Source: Bordetella sp. (GTDB taxonomy: Bacteria > Pseudomonadota > Alphaproteobacteria > Caulobacterales > Caulobacteraceae). Taken from it: 64,000 nucleotides of DNA. Made by a program: the position numbers and the translations under genes. The DNA lies in NCBI GenBank assembly GCA_017308115.1, contig JAFKFS010000023.1, positions 1 through 64,000 of the forward strand, given 5' to 3'. Below, piece after piece: positions 33,863-45,534 of the stretch. The notes below the pieces were generated by a model. It made no database searches and was not told where the DNA came from. It saw only the letters and a list, made by a program, of their open reading frames with translations. Positions within the stretch are counted from its first letter, which is position 1. Each line of letters begins with the position of its first letter.

Positions 33863-34741
33863 ATGAGCAACAGTGTAATCACCAATGCGTCGGCGCTTGT
33901 CGCCCTTCAGAACCTGAACGCCACCAACACCAAGCTGGCGTCGACCCAGAGCCGGGTGAACACGGGCCTGAAGGTGCAGGGCGCCAAGGACAACGCCGCT
34001 ACCTGGGCCATCGCCCAGAACCAGCGCGCCGACATGAGTGCGCTGGACTCGGTCAAGACCAGCCTGAACCGCGCAACCTCCATCGCCGACGTCGCCCTGG
34101 CCGCCGGACAACAGATTTCGGATATTCTCGTCGAGTTGCGCCAGAAGGCCACGGCGGCGGCCGATCCGTCGGCCTCGGCGGCCACGCGCAAGGCCTACAA
34201 CGATGAATTCCAGACGCTGCTGAAGTCGCTGCAGTCGTTCGCCGACAACGCCTCGTTCGACGGTGAGAACATTCTGAACGGCCAGGTGCCGGGGGTGACG
34301 CCGGCGCCCAGCCCGCTGACGCCGCTGAGCTTCCTCGCCAATGCGGACGCGTCCGAAACCATCACCATGAACCGGCAGGACATGACGCTGGCCGGACTCA
34401 ACCTGGAAAGCACGGATTTCACCTCGCCCGCCACGGCGTTCGATCTTCTGAGCCAGGACAACGCCGCGGGCGCGCTTGCGTCGGTCGAGGCGGCCCTCGC
34501 CAACGCCAGCGCCAAGCTGGCGGAACTGGGCGCCCAGTCCAACCAGATCGAGAAGCATACCCTGTTCGTCACCAAGCTGATGGATTCGCTGGAGGTCGGC
34601 GTCGGCAACCTGGTGGATGCGGACATGGCGCGTGAAAGCGCGCGTCTGCAGGCGCTTCAGGTGCAGCAGCAGCTCGGCGCCCAGGCGCTGTCGATCGCCA
34701 ACCAGGCGCCCCAGATCATCCTGTCGCTGTTCAAGGGCTGA
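33863..34741 (+). CDS. Second flagellin
   Basis: A 292-residue flagellin, paralogous to the one at 32.5 kb: ASALVALQNLNATNTKLAST, SRVNTGLKVQGAKDNAAT at the N-terminus and ARLQALQVQQQLGAQALSIA ending ILSLFKG at the C-terminus. The central part (about 130-200) differs, with a Pro-rich turn (PGVTPAPSPLTPLSFL). Relatives carry several unequal flagellins assembled in order along the filament. No good sigma-54 motif was found in its 132-base leader. Confidence 0.94.
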   Translation: MSNSVITNASALVALQNLNATNTKLASTQSRVNTGLKVQGAKDNAATWAIAQNQRADMSALDSVKTSLNRATSIADVALAAGQQISDILVELRQKATAAADPSASAATRKAYNDEFQTLLKSLQSFADNASFDGENILNGQVPGVTPAPSPLTPLSFLANADASETITMNRQDMTLAGLNLESTDFTSPATAFDLLSQDNAAGALASVEAALANASAKLAELGAQSNQIEKHTLFVTKLMDSLEVGVGNLVDADMARESARLQALQVQQQLGAQALSIANQAPQIILSLFKG

Positions 34742-34749
34742 TCGCGGCC

Positions 34750-34872
34750 CTAGCCCAGCCGTCGTTGAGCGCCGTGACCCAGCGACAGGGGCGGTCGCCG
34801 CCGGCGGGTGGGGCGGGGAATCAGGCCGTAGAGGCTCATCAGCCTCATCAACATCCAGCGTACGCGTGACAT
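34750..34872 (-). CDS. Possible 40-residue basic peptide
   Basis: A short antisense-strand frame MSRVRWMLMRLMSLYGLIPR, then RRRRPP, ends at TAG 34752-34750. GAGGTGAG lies about 7 bases before the ATG, a strong ribosome binding site. A hydrophobic-then-basic layout suggests a small membrane-active peptide, but nothing else supports it. It lies in the gap between the second flagellin and the FlaEY-like gene. Confidence 0.3.
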   Translation of the reverse strand: MSRVRWMLMRLMSLYGLIPRPTRRRRPPLSLGHGAQRRLG

Positions 34873-34987
34873 GGGCGGTCTCACCTCGGCTGTGGCGAGG
34901 CGGGAACGGAGCCGTCGTGCGGCGGTTCCTGGCGGTCGTTAAACAGTTCGTTACCGAGGTGGGCGAGACTGCCGTGCGGAGGTTTGC

Positions 34988-37699
34988 GTGGCGGCCATCA
35001 ACAACAGCTATCTGCTCGGCCTTTTCAACGCGGGAACAAGTTCCAGCGTCACGACATCGACCGTGTCCGCGACCAAGGTCAAGACCCAGCCGACCGCGCC
35101 CTGGTCGGTGGCCGACAAGGAAAAACCAAGCCAGTCCGCCCTGCTGCGCACGGCGCTGAGCGGGCGCAAGCTGGTCAACGAAGACAATGCGGTCCTGGAC
35201 CTCAAGGGCGCGTCGTCGGGAGACTATCGCAAGATCTTCGCCCTCTATCAGGGCCTGACCATGCTGGAGGCGCTGGCGACGCGGGCGGGCGAGAAGACCG
35301 TGGGGCGGCTGGAATCCGAGCAACTGTCTCGCCGTTTCGCTTCGGGCCTGGCGGAGGTGGCGGACTTCCTGGCCTCGGCGCAGTTCGACGGCGTTCGTGT
35401 CGTTCAGGGCGTTTCAGCCTCCCAGAGTCAGTCCACGGCGGCCGTCGCGCGCGACAGTTCGAAATATCTCACCGGCCCGATCCACGACGGCGCCCTGACC
35501 GACGAGGTCGCCGCCTTCCAGGGCGACGTCCGTTTCGGCGTCACGGTGAAGACGATCGCCGGCAGCCAGACCGTGAATATCGACCTGGCCGAGATGGGAT
35601 CGACGCCGCGGACGATGGACTCCGTGCTTGAACACATCAACGGCAAGCTGGAGGCGGCGGGCGTCCAGACCCGCATCCATCGCCAGATGATCGAGGCGGA
35701 GCCGCGCACGGTGAAGGTGGGCGACAAGACCATCACCCTGCCGGCGGGGGCGACGCGCTGGGGCCTGACCGTCAGCGGGAGCTCGGTGGAGACGATCAGC
35801 TTCGTTCCGGCCGAGGCGCGCGATTCGGTTCAGGTGGTCCAGGGCGTCGGGACCAAGGGCGCCCATGAAGTGCTGAAGTTCGATCCGGACGGCGATCCGA
35901 CCGCGGGATCGGGCGAGAGCTTCTGGGTCGAAGGACGCAGCGGCGTCTCCAGCCTGCCGGAAGGGGTCGAGACGGTGCGGGCCAGCGCGGCTGGGCCCGA
36001 TGGTTCGATGTGGATCGTGGCCGATGTCAGCGCCGGTTCCTCGACCCAGCCGATCAAGGGGCATGCCGACGTGGTCCTGATGAAGCTGGATTCGGCGGGC
36101 AACGTCGTGGTCAGCCGGGCGCTGGGCGCGGCCTCGGCGGCCAGCGGCTACGCCATCGCCGTGGACGCGGATGGACGGGTGGCCGTGGCCGGCTCCGTCA
36201 TCGGCGCGCTGAACCCTGGGGAGGCGGGAGCTTCGGCCACGACGGCGGACAGCTTCGTCACCGTCTTCGATGCGGACGGCCGCGAGCAGTGGACCCAGAG
36301 GCGGGGCGCCAAGGCCGAGGACGAGGCCACGGCCGTGTCTTTCGGCGCCGACGGCCGGGTCTATGTTGCGGGCCGGGCCAAGTCCGCCATGCCGGGAACC
36401 CTGGCCGTGGGCGGTTGGGACGGCTACGTCCAGGCCTTCAGCGAAAGCCAGGTCCACAGCCTTGCGCCGATCACGGCGACGGCCACCGGCGCGAGCCAAT
36501 TCGGCACGGCGGGCGACGACAACGTCCAGGCCATGACCGTCGACGGCGACAACCTCTATACGGCGGGGGTCGAGAACGGCGCCTTTGTCCTGCGCCACTT
36601 CCGCATCGGCCCGACCGGCGCGCCGGCGCTGCTGGGCGTGCGCGACCTGGGTTCGGCTTCGGGGGGCGAGATCGCGGGCCTGGCGGTGGCCGACGGGCGG
36701 CTGATCGTCTCGGGCGCGACCGGCAACGGCGCCCTGAATGCGGGTCAGATCGCCAACGCCTATGCGGGAGGCCAGGACGCTTTCGTCGCGACCCTATCCA
36801 TGGATCTGGCCGCTTCGGGGTCGGACCGGCTGACCTATTACGGCGGCGCGGGCGACGATACGGCCGCCGACGTCAAGGTGCACGACGGCAAGGTCTGGCT
36901 GACGGGGGTTTCCGACCGTCCCATCGGCGCCGACAAGGACGCTGCCTCGCGCGGCTATCTGGCTCGGCTGGATGCGCAGACCGGCCAGGTGGAATGGGCC
37001 CAGACCTGGGCGGCGGCTGAAAACCAGGCCAAGCCCCTGGCCCTGACGGTCTCGTCCGGCGGCGCCAGCGTTCTGGATCGTCTGGGCCTGCCGCAGGGCG
37101 AGATCGACCAAAGCGATTCCAAGACCCTCGTCGACGCCACGGCCCTGCGCGCCGGGGACCGTTTTTATGTGCAGAACCCCGCGACGGGACGGCGGACGGC
37201 CGTGACCATAGACGCCAAGGACACGCTTCAGTCCCTGGCGCGCAAGATAGAACTGGCGTCGGGGCGCCACCTTAAGGTCACCATCAAGACGGACCGCGAC
37301 TATGTGACCGGCATGGACGGAGACGCCCGGGTGACCAGCGGCGGCGTCCAGCGCCTGTCGATCACCAGCGCCGACGGGCGCGACGGGGCGGTGCTGATTC
37401 CGGGCGAAGGGGGGCGGGACGCCCTGGCCGGCCTGGGTCTGACGCCGGGATTCATCGGCAAGACGACGGAGGACAAGAAGACCTTCGGCGTCAATCTTTC
37501 GTCGCTGCTGAATCTCTCGACGGCGGATTCCAGCCTCAAGGCCAAGGAACAGGTGCAACTGGCGATCAAGGCGATGCGCGACGCCTATCGCGCCCTGTCG
37601 CCCGCGGCGTCCAAGAAGGCGGTGACGGGCCAGGCGCCGGCCTATATCCAGGCTCAGCTGGCCAACTATCAGGCGGCTCTGGCGCGACTCACAAGCTAG
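34988..37699 (+). CDS. flaEY: FlaEY-like flagellar protein with beta-propeller repeats
   Basis: A 903-residue protein beside the flagellin genes, the position of flaEY in Caulobacter, whose product is described as a regulator needed for normal filament synthesis. There is no signal peptide. The N-terminal part (about 45-190) has flagellin/hook-like helical segments (ALYQGLTMLEALATRAG, GLAEVADFLASAQFDGVRVV). The middle (about 330-680) has repeated blades such as AVDADGRVAVAGS, FGADGRVYVAGRA, VDGDNLYTAGVEN and VADGRLIVSGATG. The C-terminus (SLLNLSTADSSLKAKEQVQL, AIKAMRDAYRAL) is helical. GTG is the start. The assignment rests on context and general build. Confidence 0.6.
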   Translation: MAAINNSYLLGLFNAGTSSSVTTSTVSATKVKTQPTAPWSVADKEKPSQSALLRTALSGRKLVNEDNAVLDLKGASSGDYRKIFALYQGLTMLEALATRAGEKTVGRLESEQLSRRFASGLAEVADFLASAQFDGVRVVQGVSASQSQSTAAVARDSSKYLTGPIHDGALTDEVAAFQGDVRFGVTVKTIAGSQTVNIDLAEMGSTPRTMDSVLEHINGKLEAAGVQTRIHRQMIEAEPRTVKVGDKTITLPAGATRWGLTVSGSSVETISFVPAEARDSVQVVQGVGTKGAHEVLKFDPDGDPTAGSGESFWVEGRSGVSSLPEGVETVRASAAGPDGSMWIVADVSAGSSTQPIKGHADVVLMKLDSAGNVVVSRALGAASAASGYAIAVDADGRVAVAGSVIGALNPGEAGASATTADSFVTVFDADGREQWTQRRGAKAEDEATAVSFGADGRVYVAGRAKSAMPGTLAVGGWDGYVQAFSESQVHSLAPITATATGASQFGTAGDDNVQAMTVDGDNLYTAGVENGAFVLRHFRIGPTGAPALLGVRDLGSASGGEIAGLAVADGRLIVSGATGNGALNAGQIANAYAGGQDAFVATLSMDLAASGSDRLTYYGGAGDDTAADVKVHDGKVWLTGVSDRPIGADKDAASRGYLARLDAQTGQVEWAQTWAAAENQAKPLALTVSSGGASVLDRLGLPQGEIDQSDSKTLVDATALRAGDRFYVQNPATGRRTAVTIDAKDTLQSLARKIELASGRHLKVTIKTDRDYVTGMDGDARVTSGGVQRLSITSADGRDGAVLIPGEGGRDALAGLGLTPGFIGKTTEDKKTFGVNLSSLLNLSTADSSLKAKEQVQLAIKAMRDAYRALSPAASKKAVTGQAPAYIQAQLANYQAALARLTS

Positions 37700-37778
37700 G
37701 CCGGGGTGAAGGGCGCTTTCGGTTGACGGCCGTGGGGCGGACGGGGTTAGTGGGGCCTTCGTTAGCGTTGAGAGCTGC

Positions 37779-38447
37779 ATGGCCCTTTCAAAAGACAACC
37801 GCATCGTCCTGATCGTCGGGGCCGGCCTGGCCGTCGTCGGCGCGGTGGCGGCCGCCCTGGTGTTCAGCGGCGGGCGCGGCGGATCGGTGGAGGCGCCCCC
37901 GGCCTCCAAGGGCGGGCTGACCATCGACGTGGCCGAGGCGCCGACCCTGGAGCCGACGCGCGAACTGCGCTGCTTCGTCAACGGACAGTTCGTCGGCCTG
38001 GCCACCCTGGCCGACTGCGCCCGCAGGAACGGCGTGGCGACCAGCGCCCTGGACGTCGGGCTGGATTCGACCGGTTCGCTCGTCGCGGCGCCGACGGCCT
38101 CCTTCGCGCCTCCGCCCGAGGTTCCGGCCGTGACCCTGGCGGAAGCGCCCTCGGCCGGCCACAACGCCGCCGCCGACGCGACGGGGCCGGCCCCGGCCGT
38201 CTCGGGCACGGCCTGCCTGCGCCACACCGGCTCCGAATGGCGTCAGGTGTCGGGCGACATGAGCCTGGCCGCCTGCGTCCAGGCGCTCTACTCGGGGACC
38301 TGCGTGCGTCCTGGCGAGGCCAGCTACGGCCGCTGGGGCGACACGACCCTGCGTCTGGTGCCGCGCCGCGTCGAGCAGTCCACCGACAACAACCGTTTCC
38401 GCACCCTGGCCCAGCAGGATCGCAACTGTCAGTTTCCGGAGCTGTGA
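37779..38447 (+). CDS. Hypothetical membrane-anchored protein
   Basis: A 222-residue protein with one N-terminal helix (about 9-30, IVLIVGAGLAVVGAVAAALV), a Pro/Ala-rich middle and two cysteine-containing segments that resemble each other (ELRCFVNGQFVGLATLADCARRNG, and CLRHTGSEWRQVSGDMSLAACVQALYSGTC). The C-terminal domain is probably periplasmic. I do not recognise the family. The next gene follows after 5 bases. Confidence 0.68.
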   Translation: MALSKDNRIVLIVGAGLAVVGAVAAALVFSGGRGGSVEAPPASKGGLTIDVAEAPTLEPTRELRCFVNGQFVGLATLADCARRNGVATSALDVGLDSTGSLVAAPTASFAPPPEVPAVTLAEAPSAGHNAAADATGPAPAVSGTACLRHTGSEWRQVSGDMSLAACVQALYSGTCVRPGEASYGRWGDTTLRLVPRRVEQSTDNNRFRTLAQQDRNCQFPEL

Positions 38448-38452
38448 CGAGG

Positions 38453-38872
38453 ATGCGTCTTCCCATTATCGGACTGGCCGTCGTGCTCGGATCGAGCGCC
38501 CTGGCGGCCTGCGGGGCCCCTCAGCTTAAGGCGCCGCCGGACAAGGGCGTCTGCTATCACGTCGGCGAACTGGCCAGCGACTCGCCGCGTTTCAACGTGG
38601 TGGCGCGCGACCAGCCGCAGATCGAGTTCTGCGCCGCGCGGCTGGAGGAAATGCGCCTGCGTTTCCTGAGCATGGGCGGCGGCAACAATGAGATGGTCGG
38701 CGCCTATCAGGGCCAGTTCATCTTCATCGACCGCGGCGGCGTCAAATTCAGCAAGACCCTGGATGGCCCGCGGTTCTTCGCCCTGGCGCGGACCGGCGAC
38801 GGCCGGTTGGCCATCCCGGGCGCCATCCAGCGTCAGATCGACGGCCGCCCGGTCGCCGTGGCGCCGAACTAA
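38453..38872 (+). CDS. Small lipoprotein
   Basis: A 139-residue lipoprotein with lipobox ALAAC (Cys20). The mature part contains CYHVGELASDSPRFNVVARD and a motif around EFCAARLEEMRLRFLSMGG, with two further cysteines. No family was recognised. ATG 38453 starts 5 bases after the preceding gene with ACGAGG upstream, so the two are an operon. It lies just before the SOS-controlled ssb but has its own upstream context. Confidence 0.7.
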   Translation: MRLPIIGLAVVLGSSALAACGAPQLKAPPDKGVCYHVGELASDSPRFNVVARDQPQIEFCAARLEEMRLRFLSMGGGNNEMVGAYQGQFIFIDRGGVKFSKTLDGPRFFALARTGDGRLAIPGAIQRQIDGRPVAVAPN

Positions 38873-38889
38873 TCCGCCCCGATCGGGGT

Positions 38890-38904
38890 GAACGAAACTA
38901 GAAC
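38890..38904. promoter_or_regulatory. LexA (SOS) box upstream of ssb
   Basis: GAAC-GAAACTA-GAAC is the exact reverse of the alphaproteobacterial LexA consensus GTTC-N7-GTTC, 56 bases before the ssb ATG. Confidence 0.8.
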
Positions 38905-38960
38905 ATTTTGTCCGTTTCGGCTAAGGAGCGGACGACAAGACGAATAAAAGGACATCGGTC

Positions 38961-39455
38961 ATGGCGGGCAGCGTCAACAAGGTCATTCTGGTCGGCAATC
39001 TGGGGCGCGACCCTGAAATCCGCTCGCTGAACAACGGCGACCGCGTCGCCAACCTGCGCATCGCCACCTCGGAGACGTGGCGGGACAAGGCCACGGGCGA
39101 GCGCAAGGAGAAGACCGAGTGGCACTCGGTGGTCATCTTCAACGACAACATCGTCAAGGTGGCCGAGAACTATCTGAAGAAGGGCTCGACCGTTTACGTC
39201 GAAGGCTCATTGCAGACCCGCAAATGGACCGATCAGCAGGGCGTCGAGAAATACACGACCGAGATCGTCATCCAGCGCTTCAACGGCCAGCTGACCATGC
39301 TGGGCGGCCGCGCCGACGGCCAGGGCGGCGGTGATCGCGGCGGCTACGGCGGCGGCCGCGACGACGACTATTCCTCGGGCTTCTCGACGGGCGGCGCCAA
39401 CAAGCCCTCGGGTCCGAAGGAAAGCTACGACCTGAACGACGACATCCCGTTCTAA
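38961..39455 (+). CDS. ssb: Single-stranded DNA-binding protein
   Basis: A 164-residue SSB with an N-terminal OB fold ([55 protein letters not shown]), a Gly/Asp-rich linker and the acidic partner-binding tip DLNDDIPF at the end. It protects single-stranded DNA in replication and repair. A perfect LexA box upstream puts it under SOS control, and a strong terminator follows. Confidence 0.97.
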   Translation: MAGSVNKVILVGNLGRDPEIRSLNNGDRVANLRIATSETWRDKATGERKEKTEWHSVVIFNDNIVKVAENYLKKGSTVYVEGSLQTRKWTDQQGVEKYTTEIVIQRFNGQLTMLGGRADGQGGGDRGGYGGGRDDDYSSGFSTGGANKPSGPKESYDLNDDIPF

Positions 39456-39477
39456 GGTCCGATTCAGCCGGAAGACG

Positions 39478-39510
39478 AAGGCCGCGTCTCCTCGGAGGCG
39501 CGGCCTTTTT
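39478..39510 (+). terminator. Rho-independent terminator after ssb
   Basis: AAGGCCGCG-TCTCCTCGGAGG-CGCGGCCTT followed by TTT, 22 bases after the ssb stop; a long stem with U-run. Confidence 0.88.
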
Positions 39511-39522
39511 CCATCAGAGGGT

Positions 39523-40089
39523 TCAGCGTGCGAAGCGGCCCTTTTCGGCCGCGTCCGCCAAGGCCTGGCGGACGGCGGCGGTCAGTTCGTCCATGGTCTG
39601 CGCCTGGCGCACGCCATAGGCGCGGGCGGTGATGTCGACGTTGCCCTTGCGCCAGAAGCCTTGGGGGGCCAGCACGATCAGCTTCCCGCCGCGCGCGTGC
39701 AGGCCCATTTCGAGCAGGCTGATCGGGCTTTGCGTGCCGGGCGCGAAATACATGACGATGACGTCGGCGCTTTCCAGGGCCGCCAACTCCCACTCGACCT
39801 GACGGCGGAACTCGGGCTCGTCGGCCTCGGGCCGCCAGGCGGGGTTCCAGTCGGGACGGCGCGGGTTCAGCACGGTCACGTCCATGTCGGACAGGGCCGC
39901 TGTGAGGTCCGCCTGCCAGTCCGGCGCGCCGCCCATGTCGATGCTGCCGCCCAGGAAGACGCGCGGCCGGGCGTCGTCGAGCGGCAGGGGCTGGGGCGAG
40001 ACCACGATCCGGGGCTCCGCCGCCGCGGGCGTGACGACGGCCAGGGCGGCCAGGACGGCCAGAACCGGCAGGATGGAGGGAAGCTTCAT
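39523..40089 (-). CDS. Exported nucleoside 2-deoxyribosyltransferase-like protein
   Basis: A 188-residue protein with a clear signal peptide (about 1-25, ending AAAEPR) joined to a nucleoside 2-deoxyribosyltransferase-like domain. Domain landmarks are RVFLGGSIDMGG, LNPRRPDWNPAW, FRRQVEWELAALESADVIVMYF and TQSPISLLEMGLHA, with the catalytic-type Glu in the last. Family members normally act in the cytoplasm on nucleosides or related signals, so export is odd. It converges with ssb. Confidence 0.75.
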   Translation of the reverse strand: MKLPSILPVLAVLAALAVVTPAAAEPRIVVSPQPLPLDDARPRVFLGGSIDMGGAPDWQADLTAALSDMDVTVLNPRRPDWNPAWRPEADEPEFRRQVEWELAALESADVIVMYFAPGTQSPISLLEMGLHARGGKLIVLAPQGFWRKGNVDITARAYGVRQAQTMDELTAAVRQALADAAEKGRFAR

Positions 40090-40191
40090 GGCGCGGCTCC
40101 GTGCGACGGCGACAGACGGCCTCTATAGCCCGTCCGCCACGGCGAGCCAGGGGGGCGGGAAGGCGGGGCTGGCGGCGGGAAACCTGCGGTC

Positions 40192-41142
40192 ATGTTTCGT
40201 GAGAGGCCAAGCGGCGCGCTTTGTGGCAAGCCCGGAGCCGTGTCCAGATCCTCGTCCCATCCGCTGACGCCGCTCGAGATCGCCGCCATCGTGGCCGTGC
40301 TGGTCATCTGGGGGGTGAACAACGCCGCCGCCAAGGTCGCCACCGAGGTGCTGCCGCCCTTGATGACGGGGGCGCTGCGCTTCGCCATCGCCGCCGCCTG
40401 CCTGGTCTGGTTCGTGCGGCCGCCGTTTCCGAACTGGAAGAGCCTGCTGATCATCGCCGTGGTCGGCGGACCGGTCCATTACGGCCTGATCTACCTGGCC
40501 TTCTGGCTGGCGCATGACGTCAGCCCGGTGACGGTGTCGACCCAGCTCTGGATTCCGCTGACGTCGCTGTTCGCCTTCCTGCTTCTGGGCGAGAAGATTT
40601 CGAGGATGGCGACGATCGGCCTGGTCATCGCCTTCGTCGGCGTGGCCTGGATGACCCTTGACCCCCATGCGCTGCAGGACTGGAAGGCCATTCTGGTCGG
40701 AGCGTTGGGCGCCTCGGCCTGGGCGCTGACGACGGTGATCGCGCGGCGCACCACCTCGATTCCGCCGCTGAAGATGCAGGGGCTTCTGGCGCTGATGGCC
40801 TTGCCGGCCCTGACGTTGGGGTCGGCCCTGTTCGAGACGGGCCAGTGGGAGGCGGTCAGGGCGGCGACGCCGCTGGTGTGGGGCACCCTGGCGTGGGCGG
40901 GATTGGTGTCCTCGGTGTTCGCCACCAGCCTGGTCTTCTGGCTGGTCCAGCGGCGTGAGGCGGGGCGGGTGACGCCCTATCTGCTCGGCTCGCCTCTGGT
41001 GTCCATCCTGATCGGCTGGCTGTTCATGGGCGACGTGCTGACGCCGCAGATCCTGACCGGAGTGGCGATCGCCCTCTTGGGCGTGGCGACCGTGGCCTTG
41101 GGGGAGCGCGGCCTGCGCGCGGGCGCTCCCGCCAAGGTTTGA
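40192..41142 (+). CDS. EamA/DMT family transporter
   Basis: An inner-membrane protein of up to 316 residues with two EamA repeats of five helices each (first from about 28, EIAAIVAVLVIWGVNNAAAK; second from about 165, ILVGALGASAWALTTV). Many members export amino acids or metabolites; the substrate is unknown. A GTG at 40240 (VSRSSSHPLTPLEIAA) is an alternative start; the first 16 residues are not membrane-like. Confidence 0.85.
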   Translation: MFRERPSGALCGKPGAVSRSSSHPLTPLEIAAIVAVLVIWGVNNAAAKVATEVLPPLMTGALRFAIAAACLVWFVRPPFPNWKSLLIIAVVGGPVHYGLIYLAFWLAHDVSPVTVSTQLWIPLTSLFAFLLLGEKISRMATIGLVIAFVGVAWMTLDPHALQDWKAILVGALGASAWALTTVIARRTTSIPPLKMQGLLALMALPALTLGSALFETGQWEAVRAATPLVWGTLAWAGLVSSVFATSLVFWLVQRREAGRVTPYLLGSPLVSILIGWLFMGDVLTPQILTGVAIALLGVATVALGERGLRAGAPAKV

Positions 41143-41148
41143 GGTCGC

Positions 41149-41772
41149 TTACGGCGCCTTGATGACGGCGCAGGCCACGCGGTCGCCCGCGCCGCCGATC
41201 GGCTGGCTGGAATGGTCGTCGGGGTTGGCGTGGATGACCAGGGCCGAGCCGTCGGCGTCCAGCAGCCACTGGCCGGGTCCGTTCTGGGCCAGGCGCGCAT
41301 GGCTGGTGAAGACCTCGGCGTTCACGGCGCCCGCAGCGTCGGCGAAGACGTTGGGCAGGTCGCCGTCATCGGGGCCTTCAGCGTTCAGGAGGCCGTGGGG
41401 CTTCTTGGGGTCGCCGTGGTTGATGTGGGCGCCGGCCGAGGTGAACGGCGCCTCGCACTGGCCTGTGGCGTGGATGTGGATGCCGTGCCAGCCGGGCGTC
41501 AGGCCCGTCGCCTCGACCCTGATCAGCAGGCCGGTCGCGCCCTGCGTCAGGGTGGCCTTGCCGATGTCCGCGCCCTGGCCGTTGACGATGGAGACCTGAG
41601 CGGTCTGGCCCGGCGTGGCGCGCATCATGCCCATGGGCGGGCGGGGGCGTTCCGGCGCGTGGCCGGCGTGCGGCCGGTCCGCCTGCCGGGCGTCGGCGGC
41701 GCCGGCGGCGGCGAAGGCGACAGTGACGGCGAGAGCGCCGGACATGATGAAGGCGGCTGGGGTCGATCGCAT
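41149..41772 (-). CDS. sodC: Cu-Zn superoxide dismutase, periplasmic
   Basis: A 207-residue exported SodC that removes superoxide. Signal peptide about 1-29. Copper ligands lie in WHGIHIHATGQC (H99, H101) and VIHANPDDHSS (H181), the bridging and zinc ligands in GAHINHGDPKKPHG, and the structural disulfide cysteines at C106 and C201. The start ATG 41772 follows AAGGACAG; the frame remains open far upstream through gyrA in antisense, which is an artefact of base composition. It is divergent from gyrA. Confidence 0.93.
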   Translation of the reverse strand: MRSTPAAFIMSGALAVTVAFAAAGAADARQADRPHAGHAPERPRPPMGMMRATPGQTAQVSIVNGQGADIGKATLTQGATGLLIRVEATGLTPGWHGIHIHATGQCEAPFTSAGAHINHGDPKKPHGLLNAEGPDDGDLPNVFADAAGAVNAEVFTSHARLAQNGPGQWLLDADGSALVIHANPDDHSSQPIGGAGDRVACAVIKAP

Positions 41773-41895
41773 GGATTTTCTGTCCTTCTCGGTGTGGGGA
41801 TTTCGGCGGCGTTTCTTTGCCACCACGGCCCCCTGATGATAGAAACCTGAATAGCGGATCACGTTCCGATTCCGGCCATCTAAAGCCTGATTTCC

Positions 41896-44670
<2,775 letters not shown>

Positions 44671-44676
44671 TCCTGC

Positions 44677-45480
44677 ATGGCCGTCGCTCCTGAACTCTGG
44701 ATCGACGGCCGTCCCGCCGGGCTTGAGGACCTGGGCCGTCAGGCCCTGTTCAACTACGGCGCCCTGACCTCCTTCGGCGTTGAGGAGGGGGGCGTGCGCG
44801 GGCTGGACCGGCATCTGGACCGCCTGAAAGCCTCGGCGATCGAACTGTTCGGCGAGGCCGTGGCGGAAGATCGCCTGCGCGATCAGATGCGCGCCGCGCT
44901 GGCGGGCCGGACGGAGGCGTGGCTGCGCATCAGCCTGTTCTCCAGCGAACTGTCCCTGCGCCAACCGGACTGGATTGGCGCGCCGCAGGTGATGATCAGC
45001 GTCTCGGCGCCGCCATCGCCCTTGCCGGGCGGGGTGCGCCTGCAAAGCCAGACCTATGCCCGCGAGGCGCCGCATCTGAAGCACGTCGCCACGATGGGCC
45101 TGCTGCGGGCGCGGCGTCGGGCGCGGCTGGCGGGTTACGACGACGCCCTGTTCAACGACGCCGAAGGCCGGATTTCCGAAGGTTCTCTGTGGAACATCGG
45201 CTTTATCGAGGGGAAGACGGTGGTCTGGCCGGATGCGCCCATGCTGGACGGCGTGGCCCAGGCCCTGATCCGCGAGGCGCTGGACCGCGCCGGATCGCCG
45301 CAGCGGATCGAGGCGGTGCGCCTGTCGGACCTGTCGCGCTTCGACGCCGCCTTCCTGTGCAACAGCGCCACCCCGGCGGCGGCGATCGCCGCCGTCGACG
45401 CTCACGCCTTCCCCGGTTCTCCGGGCGAAATTCAGCGGATCGGTGATCTCTGGCGATCACAGCCGCGTCAGAAAATCTAG
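44677..45480 (+). CDS. Class IV aminotransferase family protein
   Basis: A 267-residue PLP enzyme of fold type IV (branched-chain aminotransferase, D-amino acid aminotransferase and aminodeoxychorismate lyase group). The PLP lysine is in APHLKHVATMG; DDALFNDAEGRISEGSLWNIGF is the cofactor-phosphate and substrate loop. An N-terminal LFNYGALTSFGVEEGGVRGL is family-typical. It starts 6 bases after gyrA and may be co-transcribed. The substrate cannot be told. Confidence 0.85.
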   Translation: MAVAPELWIDGRPAGLEDLGRQALFNYGALTSFGVEEGGVRGLDRHLDRLKASAIELFGEAVAEDRLRDQMRAALAGRTEAWLRISLFSSELSLRQPDWIGAPQVMISVSAPPSPLPGGVRLQSQTYAREAPHLKHVATMGLLRARRRARLAGYDDALFNDAEGRISEGSLWNIGFIEGKTVVWPDAPMLDGVAQALIREALDRAGSPQRIEAVRLSDLSRFDAAFLCNSATPAAAIAAVDAHAFPGSPGEIQRIGDLWRSQPRQKI

Positions 45481-45534
45481 GCCGTTCATTTCGCACCTGC
45501 TAAACGGACCGAAACGACGGGGAGGCCGCCGGCC

